Shown here: positions 38,871 through 47,580 of the stretch, piece after piece
How the letters are laid out: every line of letters starts with the position of its first letter
Numbering within the stretch: the first letter of the stretch is position 1
Source: Streptomyces leeuwenhoekii
Lineage (GTDB): Bacteria > Actinomycetota > Actinomycetes > Streptomycetales > Streptomycetaceae
Reading direction: 5' to 3'
DNA: 64,000 nucleotides
Assembly (NCBI RefSeq): GCF_001013905.1
Contig: NZ_LN831790.1
Coordinates: 4,168,001-4,232,000, forward strand
Notes under the pieces: generated by a model
Told to the model about the DNA's origin: nothing
Databases searched by the model: none
The model's input: the letters and a program-made list of their open reading frames with translations, nothing else
Made by a program: the position numbers and the translations under genes

Positions 38871-39716
38871 ATGACACCACCCGCACCGGACCCCTCCGGC
38901 GCCGGCCCCGACCGCCGGATCAGCCGCAAGACCCTGCTGCGGGCGGCCATCGCCGCAGGCGCCGCCGCCCCGCTGCTCACCACCGGCACGGTGGCCCTGG
39001 CCCGGGACTCCCGCTCGGCGGGGACCTCCCTGACACCGACGCCCCTGTGCGACGACGGCGACGGCCCCACGCACGAACAGATGGAGGGCCCCTACTTCAA
39101 GCCCAACTCCCCGCTGCGCACCGATCTGGTGACCCCGGGCTCGCCCGGCACCCCGCTGACCGTCAGCGGATACGTCTTCGGCCGGAACTGCGTCCCGCTC
39201 TCCGCCGTGCTGCTCGACTTCTGGCAGGCGGATGCCTCCGGCGCCTACGACATGGCCGGATACGCCTTCCGCGGCCACCAGTTCACCGACGCGACCGGCG
39301 CATTCGTCCTGCGCACCATCGTGCCCGGCCTCTACCCGGGCCGCACCCGGCACATCCACGTCAAGGTCCAGGCGCCCGGCGAACCGGTGCTGACCACGCA
39401 GCTCTACTTCCCGGGCGAACCGCGCAACGGCACCGACGCGCTCTTCGACCCGGCGCTGCTGATGAACGTCCGTGACTCGGGCGGGCGCAGGCAGGCCGCC
39501 TTCGACTTCGTCCTCGACGTGGCGGGCGTACCGGGCCCGGGCGAGCCCACCGACCCGCCGACCGAGCCGCCGGGCGGCACCTGGGCGCCGGGCCGGGCGT
39601 ACGCGGCGGGCGACAGGGTGACGTACGACGGCACCGCCTACCGCTGCCTGCAGGCCCACACGTCCATGTCCGGCTGGGAGCCGCCCCGCGTCCCGGCCCT
39701 GTGGGGCCGCGCGTGA
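38871..39716 (+). CDS. Tat-exported intradiol dioxygenase-like protein with carbohydrate-binding module
   Basis: 281 aa. A twin-arginine signal (RRISRKTLL) precedes a hydrophobic stretch and the VALA cleavage region. The catalytic domain has the Fe(III) ligands of intradiol dioxygenases as EGPYFKPNSPLR (Tyr), GLYPGRTRHIHVKV (Tyr, His, His). From about residue 240 a short CBM5/12-like module follows (TWAPGRAYAAGDRVTYDGTAYRCLQAH), a chitin/cellulose-binding type. An exported aromatic-ring-cleaving enzyme anchored to polysaccharide or lignocellulose is a reasonable inference. ATG 38871 after GACCGAGG. Confidence 0.85.
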   Translation: MTPPAPDPSGAGPDRRISRKTLLRAAIAAGAAAPLLTTGTVALARDSRSAGTSLTPTPLCDDGDGPTHEQMEGPYFKPNSPLRTDLVTPGSPGTPLTVSGYVFGRNCVPLSAVLLDFWQADASGAYDMAGYAFRGHQFTDATGAFVLRTIVPGLYPGRTRHIHVKVQAPGEPVLTTQLYFPGEPRNGTDALFDPALLMNVRDSGGRRQAAFDFVLDVAGVPGPGEPTDPPTEPPGGTWAPGRAYAAGDRVTYDGTAYRCLQAHTSMSGWEPPRVPALWGRA

Positions 39717-39757
39717 ACCACCGCCGCTGAACCCCTGCCCCGCCAAGGAACGCACAG

Positions 39758-39792
39758 GGCCCCGACCGTGAGATAGCTCACGCCTCGGGGCC
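39758..39792 (+). terminator. Two-tier hairpin terminator after the dioxygenase gene
   Basis: Outer stem GGCCCCGA/TCGGGGCC (39758-39765, 39785-39792) with an inner stem CGTGAG/CTCACG, 42 bases after the stop. Confidence 0.75.
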
Positions 39793-39902
39793 TGCTCCAT
39801 GCCGGCAGAGGCATCCGTCACCAGGCCCGAAGGGCAACGAAAAGCCTTTCTCACCGTCCCAGCCGACGGCGTCTCGGGTCAGGATCCACCAGCGCCGTCC
39901 AA

Positions 39903-42428
39903 GTGCCGATACCGCTACCACACACCGGTCGCTCCTGTCGGGGCGCACGTACCACTCCCGCACCCGACCACTGCGGGCTCTGGCAGCGGACCGATCCGGT
40001 GGAGCTGCCCGCCCACCAGCGCGAACGGCTGGCCCGGGTCAACGCCACCGAGGCCCCGCGCTCCGCCGACCCGCTGCACGCCGAGGTCATGGCCCAGGCG
40101 GGGCGCACTCCCGGCCGCCCGGCCGTCATCACGGCCCACCGCACCCTCGACTACGCCGAACTCGCTGCACGGGCGCATGCCGTCGCCTCGGCGCTGATCC
40201 GCTCCGGCAGCGTCCGCGGGGAACGGGTCGCCGTCGTCATGGACAAGGGATGGGAGCAGGTCGTCGCGGTCCTCGGCGTGCTCCTCGCCCACGGCGCCTA
40301 CGTGCCGGTCGACACCACCCAGCCACCACTGCGCCGGGATACCGTGCTCCGGGACGCCGGGGTGCGCCGGGTGCTCACGCAGTCCTGGCTGGCACCCACC
40401 CTCGGTCTGCCGCCGGGGACGACGGCCCTCGCGGTGGACACCGTGGAGCCGGCCACACCGGGCGCGACGGCGGTGGATGCACCGGCAGCGGCCCCGGACG
40501 ACCTCACCTACGTCATCTACACCTCGGGCTCGACCGGCACCCCGAAGGGCGTCATGATCAGCCATGGCGCGGCCCGCAACACCGTGGACGACATCAACGC
40601 CCGTTTCGATGTGGGCCCGGACGACCGGGTGCTGGGTTTGGCCCAACTGGGCTTCGATCTGTCGGTGTACGACATCTTCGGTCCCCTGGCGGTCGGCGGT
40701 GCCCTGGTCCTGCCCGAGGCCGCGCGCCGCGGCGACCCTGCGCACTGGGCGGCGCTCGTGGCGGAACACGGCGTCAGCCTGTGGAACTCCGTGCCCGCAC
40801 AGCTGCAGATGTTCCACGAGTACCTACGTGCCGAGCACGCGGCCGACACCGGCCGGCTGCGGCTCGCGATGCTCTCCGGCGACTGGATCCCGGTGACGCT
40901 GCCGGACGCCGTGCGGGCCAGGGTGCCCGGCCTGAGCGTGGTCAGCCTCGGCGGGGCCACCGAGGCGGCGATCTGGTCGATCCACCACCCCATCGACACG
41001 GTCGACCCCGGCCTGGGCAGCATTCCGTACGGCCGGCCCCTGGCCAACCAGACCTTCCGAGTGCTGGACCCGCTGATGCGCGACTGCCCGGAACACGTCA
41101 CCGGTGAGCTGTACATCGGAGGAGCCGGGCTGGCTCTGGGCTACCTCGGTGACGAGCAGCGCACCGCCGAGCGGTTCGTCGAGCATCCGCGCAGCGGAGA
41201 ACGGCTGTACCGCACCGGCGACATGGGCCGTCGCCTCACCGACGGCGGGATCGAGTTCCTGGGCCGGGTCGACGGCCAGGTGAAATTGAACGGACACCGC
41301 GTGGAACTGGCCGAGGTGGAGGCAGCGCTCCAGGGACACCCGGCGGTCCGTCTGGCCGCCGCCGTCGTCCACGACGAGGGCGGCAGCCGCCGGCTGGTCG
41401 CCTTCGCGGAGACCACCCGTCGCGCCGTACCGGGCGCGCTGCCCGCCGGCTGGCCGGACGCGGTGGCCGAACGGGCCGCGCGCTCCACGGGCGGCACCGG
41501 GGACGTCTCCGACGCCGACGTGCGCACGATGTGCGCCGCCCTGGACGAGTCCGCGCTGCTGTCCATGGCACGGCTGCTCCGCGCCCGCGGGTTGTTCGGC
41601 ACGCCGGACGACGCGCACACCACCGACGAGATCATCGCGGCCAGCGGTGCCGTCCCGGCCCACCACTACCTCGTCCGGCGCTGGCTCACCGCGCTGGCCG
41701 CCGCGGGGCGCCTGACGCACGACACGGCCACGGACCGCTGGCACGGTCTGGCGCCCGCCGACGAGCACGACGTCCGCGCCGTGCACGAGCGGATCGACGC
41801 GCTGGAGCCGGTGACCGGCTGGGGTGCCGCCCTCGTCCGCTTCCACCGCGACTGCGAACAGCACCTGGGAGAGTTGCTCAGCGGTGCGCTCCCGCTGCGC
41901 GACCTGCTCTTCCCCGAGGGCCGCCTGGAGACGGCGGCGGCCGCCTACCGGGACAACCTGATCAGCCGGTACAACAACGCGGCCGCCATCGCCGCGGTCC
42001 GCGCCATCGTGGCCGGTCACAGCGGTCCGGATCCGGTGCGCGTGCTGGAGATCGGTGCGGGTATCGGCGGGACCAGCGCCGAGCTGATCCTGGCCCTGGC
42101 CGGCCACCGCGTCGACTACCACTTCACGGACGTGTCGCACTTCTTCCTCAACGCGGCGCAGGAGACCTTCGCCGCCTACCCGTGGGTGCGCTACGGGCTT
42201 TTCGACCTCAACGCGGACCCGCGCGCCCAGGGGTTCCGGCCGAACTGCGCGGATGTCGTCGTCGCCGCGAACGTCCTGCACAACGCCGTCCACGTCGGCG
42301 AGATGTTCGACAAGCTGCGTGAACTGATCGCGCCGGGCGGCTGCTGCGCCTGGACCGGCTGGCCTTCGAGCACTCGGGCCGGCCGTACGCCCTGCTGCGT
42401 CCCCGGGCTGCGGCAGGACCGCATCTGA
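39903..42428 (+). CDS. Truncated NRPS fragment: cysteine-type adenylation domain interrupted by a methyltransferase
   Basis: 841-codon open frame. The first ~25 residues are unrelated; similarity begins at LWQRTDPVELP, the linker that normally follows a cyclization (Cy) domain, so the upstream Cy domain is missing. The A domain has A3 YTSGSTGTPKGV (~206), pocket residues D252/L253/Y256/N295 with S325, L349, I357 and W358 matching the DLYN..SLIW cysteine code, A5 GGATEA and A7/A8 YRTGD, GRVDGQVKLNGHR. After A8 a SAM methyltransferase begins (VLEIGAGIGGTS, ~714), as in PchF or HMWP1. At residue 813 homology stops; no A9/A10 lysine, carrier or thioesterase follows. The last 28 residues are out-of-frame. 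Almost certainly inactive as an NRPS. Confidence 0.7.
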   Translation: MPIPLPHTGRSCRGARTTPAPDHCGLWQRTDPVELPAHQRERLARVNATEAPRSADPLHAEVMAQAGRTPGRPAVITAHRTLDYAELAARAHAVASALIRSGSVRGERVAVVMDKGWEQVVAVLGVLLAHGAYVPVDTTQPPLRRDTVLRDAGVRRVLTQSWLAPTLGLPPGTTALAVDTVEPATPGATAVDAPAAAPDDLTYVIYTSGSTGTPKGVMISHGAARNTVDDINARFDVGPDDRVLGLAQLGFDLSVYDIFGPLAVGGALVLPEAARRGDPAHWAALVAEHGVSLWNSVPAQLQMFHEYLRAEHAADTGRLRLAMLSGDWIPVTLPDAVRARVPGLSVVSLGGATEAAIWSIHHPIDTVDPGLGSIPYGRPLANQTFRVLDPLMRDCPEHVTGELYIGGAGLALGYLGDEQRTAERFVEHPRSGERLYRTGDMGRRLTDGGIEFLGRVDGQVKLNGHRVELAEVEAALQGHPAVRLAAAVVHDEGGSRRLVAFAETTRRAVPGALPAGWPDAVAERAARSTGGTGDVSDADVRTMCAALDESALLSMARLLRARGLFGTPDDAHTTDEIIAASGAVPAHHYLVRRWLTALAAAGRLTHDTATDRWHGLAPADEHDVRAVHERIDALEPVTGWGAALVRFHRDCEQHLGELLSGALPLRDLLFPEGRLETAAAAYRDNLISRYNNAAAIAAVRAIVAGHSGPDPVRVLEIGAGIGGTSAELILALAGHRVDYHFTDVSHFFLNAAQETFAAYPWVRYGLFDLNADPRAQGFRPNCADVVVAANVLHNAVHVGEMFDKLRELIAPGGCCAWTGWPSSTRAGRTPCCVPGLRQDRI

Positions 42429-42433
42429 CCACG

Positions 42434-43819
42434 GTGACGCTCCATTCGATCCTGGAGACCGGCGGCTACGACTTCGCCCGGGTGGATCTGGCGGACGTGT
42501 GGACCGGCGAGGCCCAGGTGCCAGCCGGTGACATAGACCTGGTGCTGCTGTCGACGACCTACATCTGGAACGAGCCGATCCTTCAGCGGGCCGTCGGCTG
42601 GGTCCGGGAGAACATACCCGGTATCGGCATCGTGGCCGGCGGGCAGTTCACCAACCTCAAGTTCATGGCGGCCCTGCGCAACCACCCGGAGATCGTCGCG
42701 GTGGTGCGTGGCGACGGGGAATTGGCGCTGCCCATGACGCTGGACGCCGTGGCCGCGGGCAAGAGCCTGGAGGCGGTCCCCAACGTCGTCTGGCGGGACG
42801 GGGACCGGATCCGGGTCAACCCGGTGGAGTACGTGGACCTGGATGCCTTCCCCTCGCCCCGCGTCGCGGGACGTGCGGCCGTGGTGCCGTACGAGTCGAT
42901 GCGCGGCTGTCCCTTCGACTGCAAGTTCTGTTCTTTCCCCGCGGCCTCGCCGAAATGGCGGTACAAGTCGGCGGAGAAGATCCGAGACGACTGGGTCGGT
43001 TACGCCGACAACAACGGCGCCGAGATGATCTACGCGATGGATTCGACGTTCACCATTCCACCGACCCGCTTCCGCGAACTGCTGCAAATCCTGCCGGGTT
43101 CCGGCATCCCGGTCTGGGAGGGCTTCAGCCGGGCCAACACGCTGAACTCCGAGGCGGTGGTCGCCGGTCTGGAGGCGGCGCACTGCTTCCAAATCCACGT
43201 GGGCTTCGAGTCCATGAACGACCAGACCCTGAAGAACATGAGCAAGCGGGTTTCGGTGAAACAGAACCGGACGGCCCACGACCTGCTCAGCCGCAGCGAG
43301 ATCAACGCCTACGGGCTGTTCATCGTCGGATATCCGGGCGAGACCCCGCAAATGTTCCAGGACACGCAGGACTTCCTCCTGGAGGAGTACATCGGTCACT
43401 TCTCCATGGCCCGGTTCACCATCACCGACGAGAACATGCCGATGTGGCAGGACCGGGAGAAGTTCCGGATCGAGGCGGACAATCCCAACGATCCGGGCTC
43501 GGCCTGGTCGCACATCGGCATGGACAGCGTCCGGGCGGGCGAGCTGCTCACCGAGACCCTGGACAAGGTCCGGCGGGCCAACGACCGTGCGGTACTGAAG
43601 TTCTGGCAGCACAACTACCAGCACTGGCTGCTGCCGAAGCACGACCGCAAGACCAACCTCGCCGTCGAGAAAAGCCTGGAGCTGCTCGCCATGGCACCCC
43701 GCGACTTCACTGATCCGCAGGAGGGGGCGCACGAAATGCGCACCCAGCTCGACCGGTTGCGTGCGCTGGGGATCGCGCCGGCCCCCGAGGAGCGGGAGCT
43801 GTGCCTCGACCCGCTGTGA
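42434..43819 (+). CDS. Cobalamin-binding-type radical SAM protein (probable class B methylase)
   Basis: 461 aa from GTG 42434, followed by a weakly B12-binding-like Rossmann region, then the radical SAM motif CX3CX2C as CPFDCKFC (C159, C163, C166). The frame is coding-like back to about 42341, where it meets the NRPS fragment out of frame: the segment LLRLDRLAFEHSGRPYAL is the expected first strand of the domain but has no start codon. Radical SAM methylases with B12 domains methylate unactivated carbons; one acts in the watasemycin pathway of S. venezuelae on a thiazoline. Function here is inferred from context. Confidence 0.72.
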   Translation: MTLHSILETGGYDFARVDLADVWTGEAQVPAGDIDLVLLSTTYIWNEPILQRAVGWVRENIPGIGIVAGGQFTNLKFMAALRNHPEIVAVVRGDGELALPMTLDAVAAGKSLEAVPNVVWRDGDRIRVNPVEYVDLDAFPSPRVAGRAAVVPYESMRGCPFDCKFCSFPAASPKWRYKSAEKIRDDWVGYADNNGAEMIYAMDSTFTIPPTRFRELLQILPGSGIPVWEGFSRANTLNSEAVVAGLEAAHCFQIHVGFESMNDQTLKNMSKRVSVKQNRTAHDLLSRSEINAYGLFIVGYPGETPQMFQDTQDFLLEEYIGHFSMARFTITDENMPMWQDREKFRIEADNPNDPGSAWSHIGMDSVRAGELLTETLDKVRRANDRAVLKFWQHNYQHWLLPKHDRKTNLAVEKSLELLAMAPRDFTDPQEGAHEMRTQLDRLRALGIAPAPEERELCLDPL

Positions 43820-43885
43820 CGGACGGCTCGTGCACCCCCTCCTGACGCCTTCGGGTGCCCCCACGACGGGTTGCCGCCCATTTCT

Positions 43886-43897
43886 TATACGCGTATA
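43886..43897. promoter_or_regulatory. 12-bp palindrome upstream of the ABC operon (TetR-type operator candidate)
   Basis: TATACGCGTATA, perfect palindrome, 92 bases before the ABC1 start. Shares the core TACGCGTA with the site upstream of the DHA2 pump (51363-51374). Confidence 0.5.
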
Positions 43898-43988
43898 GTT
43901 TCTGGGTGGAGCCCAGTCATGAGCGGTTGCCGATGCGGGCGTGTGCCGCGCGGGCCGCCGACCCGGCCTTGGAGGGCGGGAGTTTTCT

Positions 43989-45860
43989 ATGGCCACGACA
44001 GAACCGGTGAGTGCGCTCACCGACGGAACCGGCCGCCGCACGGCCGACGGCCGCACGGCACAGAGCGAGCCGAACGACAAGAACCAGAACAGCCCGGTGG
44101 GACACCTCCCACCGGGGCACAGGCTGCTGATGGAGTTGCTGCGTCCCTACCGAGGACGGCTCGTCGCCGTCCTGGTGCTGCAGGCGGTGGGCGCCCTGGC
44201 CGGTCTCGCCCCGCTGCTCGCCGTGATCGAACTCGGCCGCGAACTGCTCACCCCGGGACCGGCCGACCACGGTGCCGTGTGGACCGCCGTGGTCTGCGGT
44301 GCCGCGGGGCTGCTCGTACGAATCCTGTTCACCGCGGCGGCCGGCGGCATCGGCCACCTCGTCGACGGAGAGCTGAACCTGTCGCTGCGCAGGCAACTGG
44401 CCCAGCGCCTGGGACGGCTGCCCCTCGGGTGGTACGCGCACCACAGCTCGGGCGAGGTGAACGGTGTGGTGCAGGGCGACGTCGCCACCCTGCACCATCT
44501 GATCGCCCACACCCCCGGCGAGTTCACCTCCGCCGTCGTCGTTCCCGTCGCCTCGTTCGGCTACCTCGCCTGGGTGGACTGGCGCCTGACGCTGGTCGCG
44601 CTGATCCCCGTCCTGCTCGGCCTGGCGGTGCACCTCCTGCTGTCGACGCCGGAGCGCCGTCGCCAGGGCACGGCCGTGGGACAGGCCATGGGCCGTATCG
44701 GCGCCTCCTCCGTGGAGTTCGTCCAGGGCATTTCCGTGGTCAAGACCTTCGGCGCCGCGGGCCGGATCCACCAGCGCTACCGTCGGGCCGCCGACGACTT
44801 CGCCGACTTCTTCCTCGGGTACGTCGCCGACAGCGCGGGACTGGCCTCGCTGTCCGCTCTCGTCCTGTCGCCGCCCTTCGTGCTGCTGCTCGTCCTCACC
44901 GGAGGCACCCTGCTGATCGCCGAGGACTCCATGCCGCCCGTCGACCTCCTGCCCTTCCTGCTGCTCTCCGTCGCGCTGACGGCACCGGTGGCAGCGCTGG
45001 GCCACGGCATGGACAACATCCACGCCGCCGAGCAGTCCGCCGACCGCATCCACCGGTTGCTCAGCGTCCGCCCGCTGCCGCAGCCGGCCCGCCCGGCCGT
45101 CCCGCACGGGGACCGGGTGGAGTACCGCGGCGTCGGCTTCGCCTACGACGACGGCCACCCGGTCCTGCACGACATCGACCTCATCCTGGAGCCCGGCACC
45201 ACCACCGCCCTCGTGGGTCCCTCCGGCGCCGGCAAGTCCACCCTCGCACAACTGCTGCCACGGTTCTTCGACCCGACGCACGGCACGGTCCTGCTCGGCG
45301 GTGTCGACATCCGCGACATCCCCGACGAGCAGCTGTACCAGCGGGTCTCGTTCATCTTCCAGGACGTCCGGCTGCTGCGCGCCACGGTCGCCGAGAACAT
45401 CGCGCTGGCGGTGCCGGACGCCTCCCGCTCCGCGATCGTCGCCGCCGCACGCGCGGCCGGCCTGCACGAGCGCATCGAGAGCCTGCCGCACGGCTACGAC
45501 TCCGTGATCGGGGAGGACGCCGGCCTGTCCGGCGGCGAGGCACAGCGCCTGGGAATCGCCCGCGCACTGCTCATCGACGCACCGGTGCTCGTCCTGGACG
45601 AGGCCATGTCGTTCGCCGACGCCAAGACCGAGGCCGAGATCCGGCGGGCCCTGGACGTCCTGTGCGCGGGCCGCACCCAGTTGGTCATCGCGCACCGGCT
45701 GGAGACCATCACCCGCGCCGACAACATCGTCGTCATGGAGGACGGTCGCATCGTGGAGAGCGGAACGTACCGGGACCTCATGGCCGCGGGCGGCACGTTC
45801 GCGGCCATGTGGCGGGCCCAGCACGGCCACGGCACCGACGCACAGGAAGGACGCCACTGA
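43989..45860 (+). CDS. ABC transporter, fused permease-ATPase (YbtP/IrtA-like), siderophore-type
   Basis: 623 aa half-transporter. Six-helix membrane domain, then ATPase with Walker A GPSGAGKSTL, signature LSGGEAQRLGIARAL, Walker B VLVLDEAMSF. The pair with the next gene resembles YbtP/YbtQ and mycobacterial IrtA/IrtB, which import iron-siderophores. ATG 43989 follows GGAGGG; an upstream GTG at 43941 gives 16 extra residues without a good start signal. Overlaps the next gene by one base. Confidence 0.85.
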   Translation: MATTEPVSALTDGTGRRTADGRTAQSEPNDKNQNSPVGHLPPGHRLLMELLRPYRGRLVAVLVLQAVGALAGLAPLLAVIELGRELLTPGPADHGAVWTAVVCGAAGLLVRILFTAAAGGIGHLVDGELNLSLRRQLAQRLGRLPLGWYAHHSSGEVNGVVQGDVATLHHLIAHTPGEFTSAVVVPVASFGYLAWVDWRLTLVALIPVLLGLAVHLLLSTPERRRQGTAVGQAMGRIGASSVEFVQGISVVKTFGAAGRIHQRYRRAADDFADFFLGYVADSAGLASLSALVLSPPFVLLLVLTGGTLLIAEDSMPPVDLLPFLLLSVALTAPVAALGHGMDNIHAAEQSADRIHRLLSVRPLPQPARPAVPHGDRVEYRGVGFAYDDGHPVLHDIDLILEPGTTTALVGPSGAGKSTLAQLLPRFFDPTHGTVLLGGVDIRDIPDEQLYQRVSFIFQDVRLLRATVAENIALAVPDASRSAIVAAARAAGLHERIESLPHGYDSVIGEDAGLSGGEAQRLGIARALLIDAPVLVLDEAMSFADAKTEAEIRRALDVLCAGRTQLVIAHRLETITRADNIVVMEDGRIVESGTYRDLMAAGGTFAAMWRAQHGHGTDAQEGRH

Positions 45861-47569
45861 TGATCCGGCTGCTCCTGCGGGTCCTGGGCGAGTCCTATGG
45901 CCGCCCCGTGCGTCGCACCGTCGCCCTGATGTCGTTACGGGCCGTCGTGGAGGGTTTGTCCTACGCCCTGCTCGTGCCGCTGCTGCGCGCCCTGCTGGGG
46001 CCGCACCCGGCCGACGCCTGGCCGTGGCTGGGCGGTTTCGCCGCCGCGTTCCTGCTGTGCGCCGTGCTCGGCTACCGCAGCGTGCTGACCGGCTTCCGCA
46101 CCGGCGGAGAGCTCTCCCGCGGACTGCACCACCGTCTCGGCGACCAGCTCGCCCGCCTGCCCCTGGGCTGGTTCACGCCCTCCCGCATCGGGGACGTCGC
46201 CGGGCTGACCAGCCGCAGCGTGATGCAGGTGATGTCGGTGCCCGCGCACCGGCTCGGCCCGCTCAACGACGCCACCTTCGTCCCCCTTACCGTCGTCGTG
46301 GTCCTGTTCTTCTTCGACTGGCGGCTGGCACTGGCGGCGCTCGTCGCGGCACCGCTGATCGCCGCGGTGCAGCGCGCCACCGCACGGGCCACGGCCCGCG
46401 AGGACGCCGAACGCGCGCGGCGCAGCGACGACGCCTCCGCCCGGGTGGTGGAGTACGTCCGGGCGCAGCCGGTATTGCGGGCCGGCGGCCGCACCGGCGA
46501 GCGCTTCCGGCTGCTGGACGAGGCCCTGCACGCGCAGTGGCGCAGCGAGCGGCGCGCCGCCGTCAAGGGGCTGCCCGGCATCGTCGGCCTGAGTCTCACC
46601 GTGCAGACGGTGTTCACCCTCGTCCTCGTCCTCGGCGCCTACCTCGCCCTCCACGGCTCCATCGGCGCTCCCTCGGTCCTCGCCCTGCTCGTGCTGTGCG
46701 CCCGCTGTGTCGATCCGCTGCTGTCCCTGGCCGACCTGGGCGGCGTCATGCGGGCCTCACGCGGTGAGCTGGAACGCATCGACGAGGTCCTGCGGGAGGA
46801 GCCGCTGCCGCAGCCGGAGCGACCAAGTGTGCCCGCGGACAACAGCCTTGAACTGGCGGAGGTCACCTTCCGCCGCGGCGGCCGCACCGTCCTGGACGGG
46901 CTGAGCCTGAGGGTGGAGGAGGGCAGGCGGCTGGCGATCGTCGGCTCCTCCGGGGCGGGCAAGACGACGCTGCTGCAGCTCGCCGCGCGGTTCCACGACG
47001 TGGACGCCGGTACGGTCCGGCTCGGCGGGGTCGACGTCCGCGCCATCGACGGCGACGAGCTGATGTCCCGGCTGTCCATCGTCTTCCAGGACGTCTACCT
47101 GTTCGAGGGCACCATCGAGGAGAACGTGCGCCTCGGCCGTCCCGATGCCACGGCGTCCGACGTGCGCGGCGCGGCCGCCGCCGCGCGGCTCGACGAGGTG
47201 GTGGCCAGGCTGCCGCAGGGCTGGGACACCCAGGTCGGAGAGGGCGGTGCGGCGCTTTCCGGCGGTGAGCGCCAGCGGGTGTCCATCGCCCGCGCCCTGC
47301 TGAAGGACGCCCCCGTGCTGCTGCTCGACGAGGCCACCTCAGCTCTGGACCCGGAGAGCGAGCGGGCCGTCCAGGAGGGCCTGGACCGGCTCATGCGCGG
47401 CCGCACCGTCGTCATGGTCGCGCACCGGCTGCACACCGTGCGGGACGCCGACAGCATCGCCCTCCTGGAGGACGGCCGCATCGTGGAGTCCGGCACCCAT
47501 CAGGAACTGCTCGAACGCGATGGGAAGTACGCCGAGTTCTGGAAGACCGCCACACACCAGCCAGCCTGA
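45860..47569 (+). CDS. ABC transporter, fused permease-ATPase (YbtQ/IrtB-like), siderophore-type
   Basis: 569 aa, partner of the preceding half-transporter. Walker A GSSGAGKTTL, signature LSGGERQRVSIARALL, Walker B VLLLDEATSALD, H-loop MVAHRLHTV. Contains one TTA leucine codon (45935-45937, residue 26), which in Streptomyces makes translation depend on the late-expressed bldA tRNA. Together with ABC1 likely imports or exports the siderophore-like product once made by this cluster. Confidence 0.85.
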   Translation: MIRLLLRVLGESYGRPVRRTVALMSLRAVVEGLSYALLVPLLRALLGPHPADAWPWLGGFAAAFLLCAVLGYRSVLTGFRTGGELSRGLHHRLGDQLARLPLGWFTPSRIGDVAGLTSRSVMQVMSVPAHRLGPLNDATFVPLTVVVVLFFFDWRLALAALVAAPLIAAVQRATARATAREDAERARRSDDASARVVEYVRAQPVLRAGGRTGERFRLLDEALHAQWRSERRAAVKGLPGIVGLSLTVQTVFTLVLVLGAYLALHGSIGAPSVLALLVLCARCVDPLLSLADLGGVMRASRGELERIDEVLREEPLPQPERPSVPADNSLELAEVTFRRGGRTVLDGLSLRVEEGRRLAIVGSSGAGKTTLLQLAARFHDVDAGTVRLGGVDVRAIDGDELMSRLSIVFQDVYLFEGTIEENVRLGRPDATASDVRGAAAAARLDEVVARLPQGWDTQVGEGGAALSGGERQRVSIARALLKDAPVLLLDEATSALDPESERAVQEGLDRLMRGRTVVMVAHRLHTVRDADSIALLEDGRIVESGTHQELLERDGKYAEFWKTATHQPA

Positions 47570-47580
47570 GAGGAACCGAG

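Noticed and set aside
42341..42428. Last 28 residues of the NRPS frame as a real domain
   Set aside because: Cys/Trp/Ser-rich and out of frame with both neighbouring homologies; best read as junction noise.
43240..43260. GTTTCGGTGAAAC as a second parS
   Set aside because: 13 bases with GG in place of the ACG centre; inside a coding region, not a palindrome.
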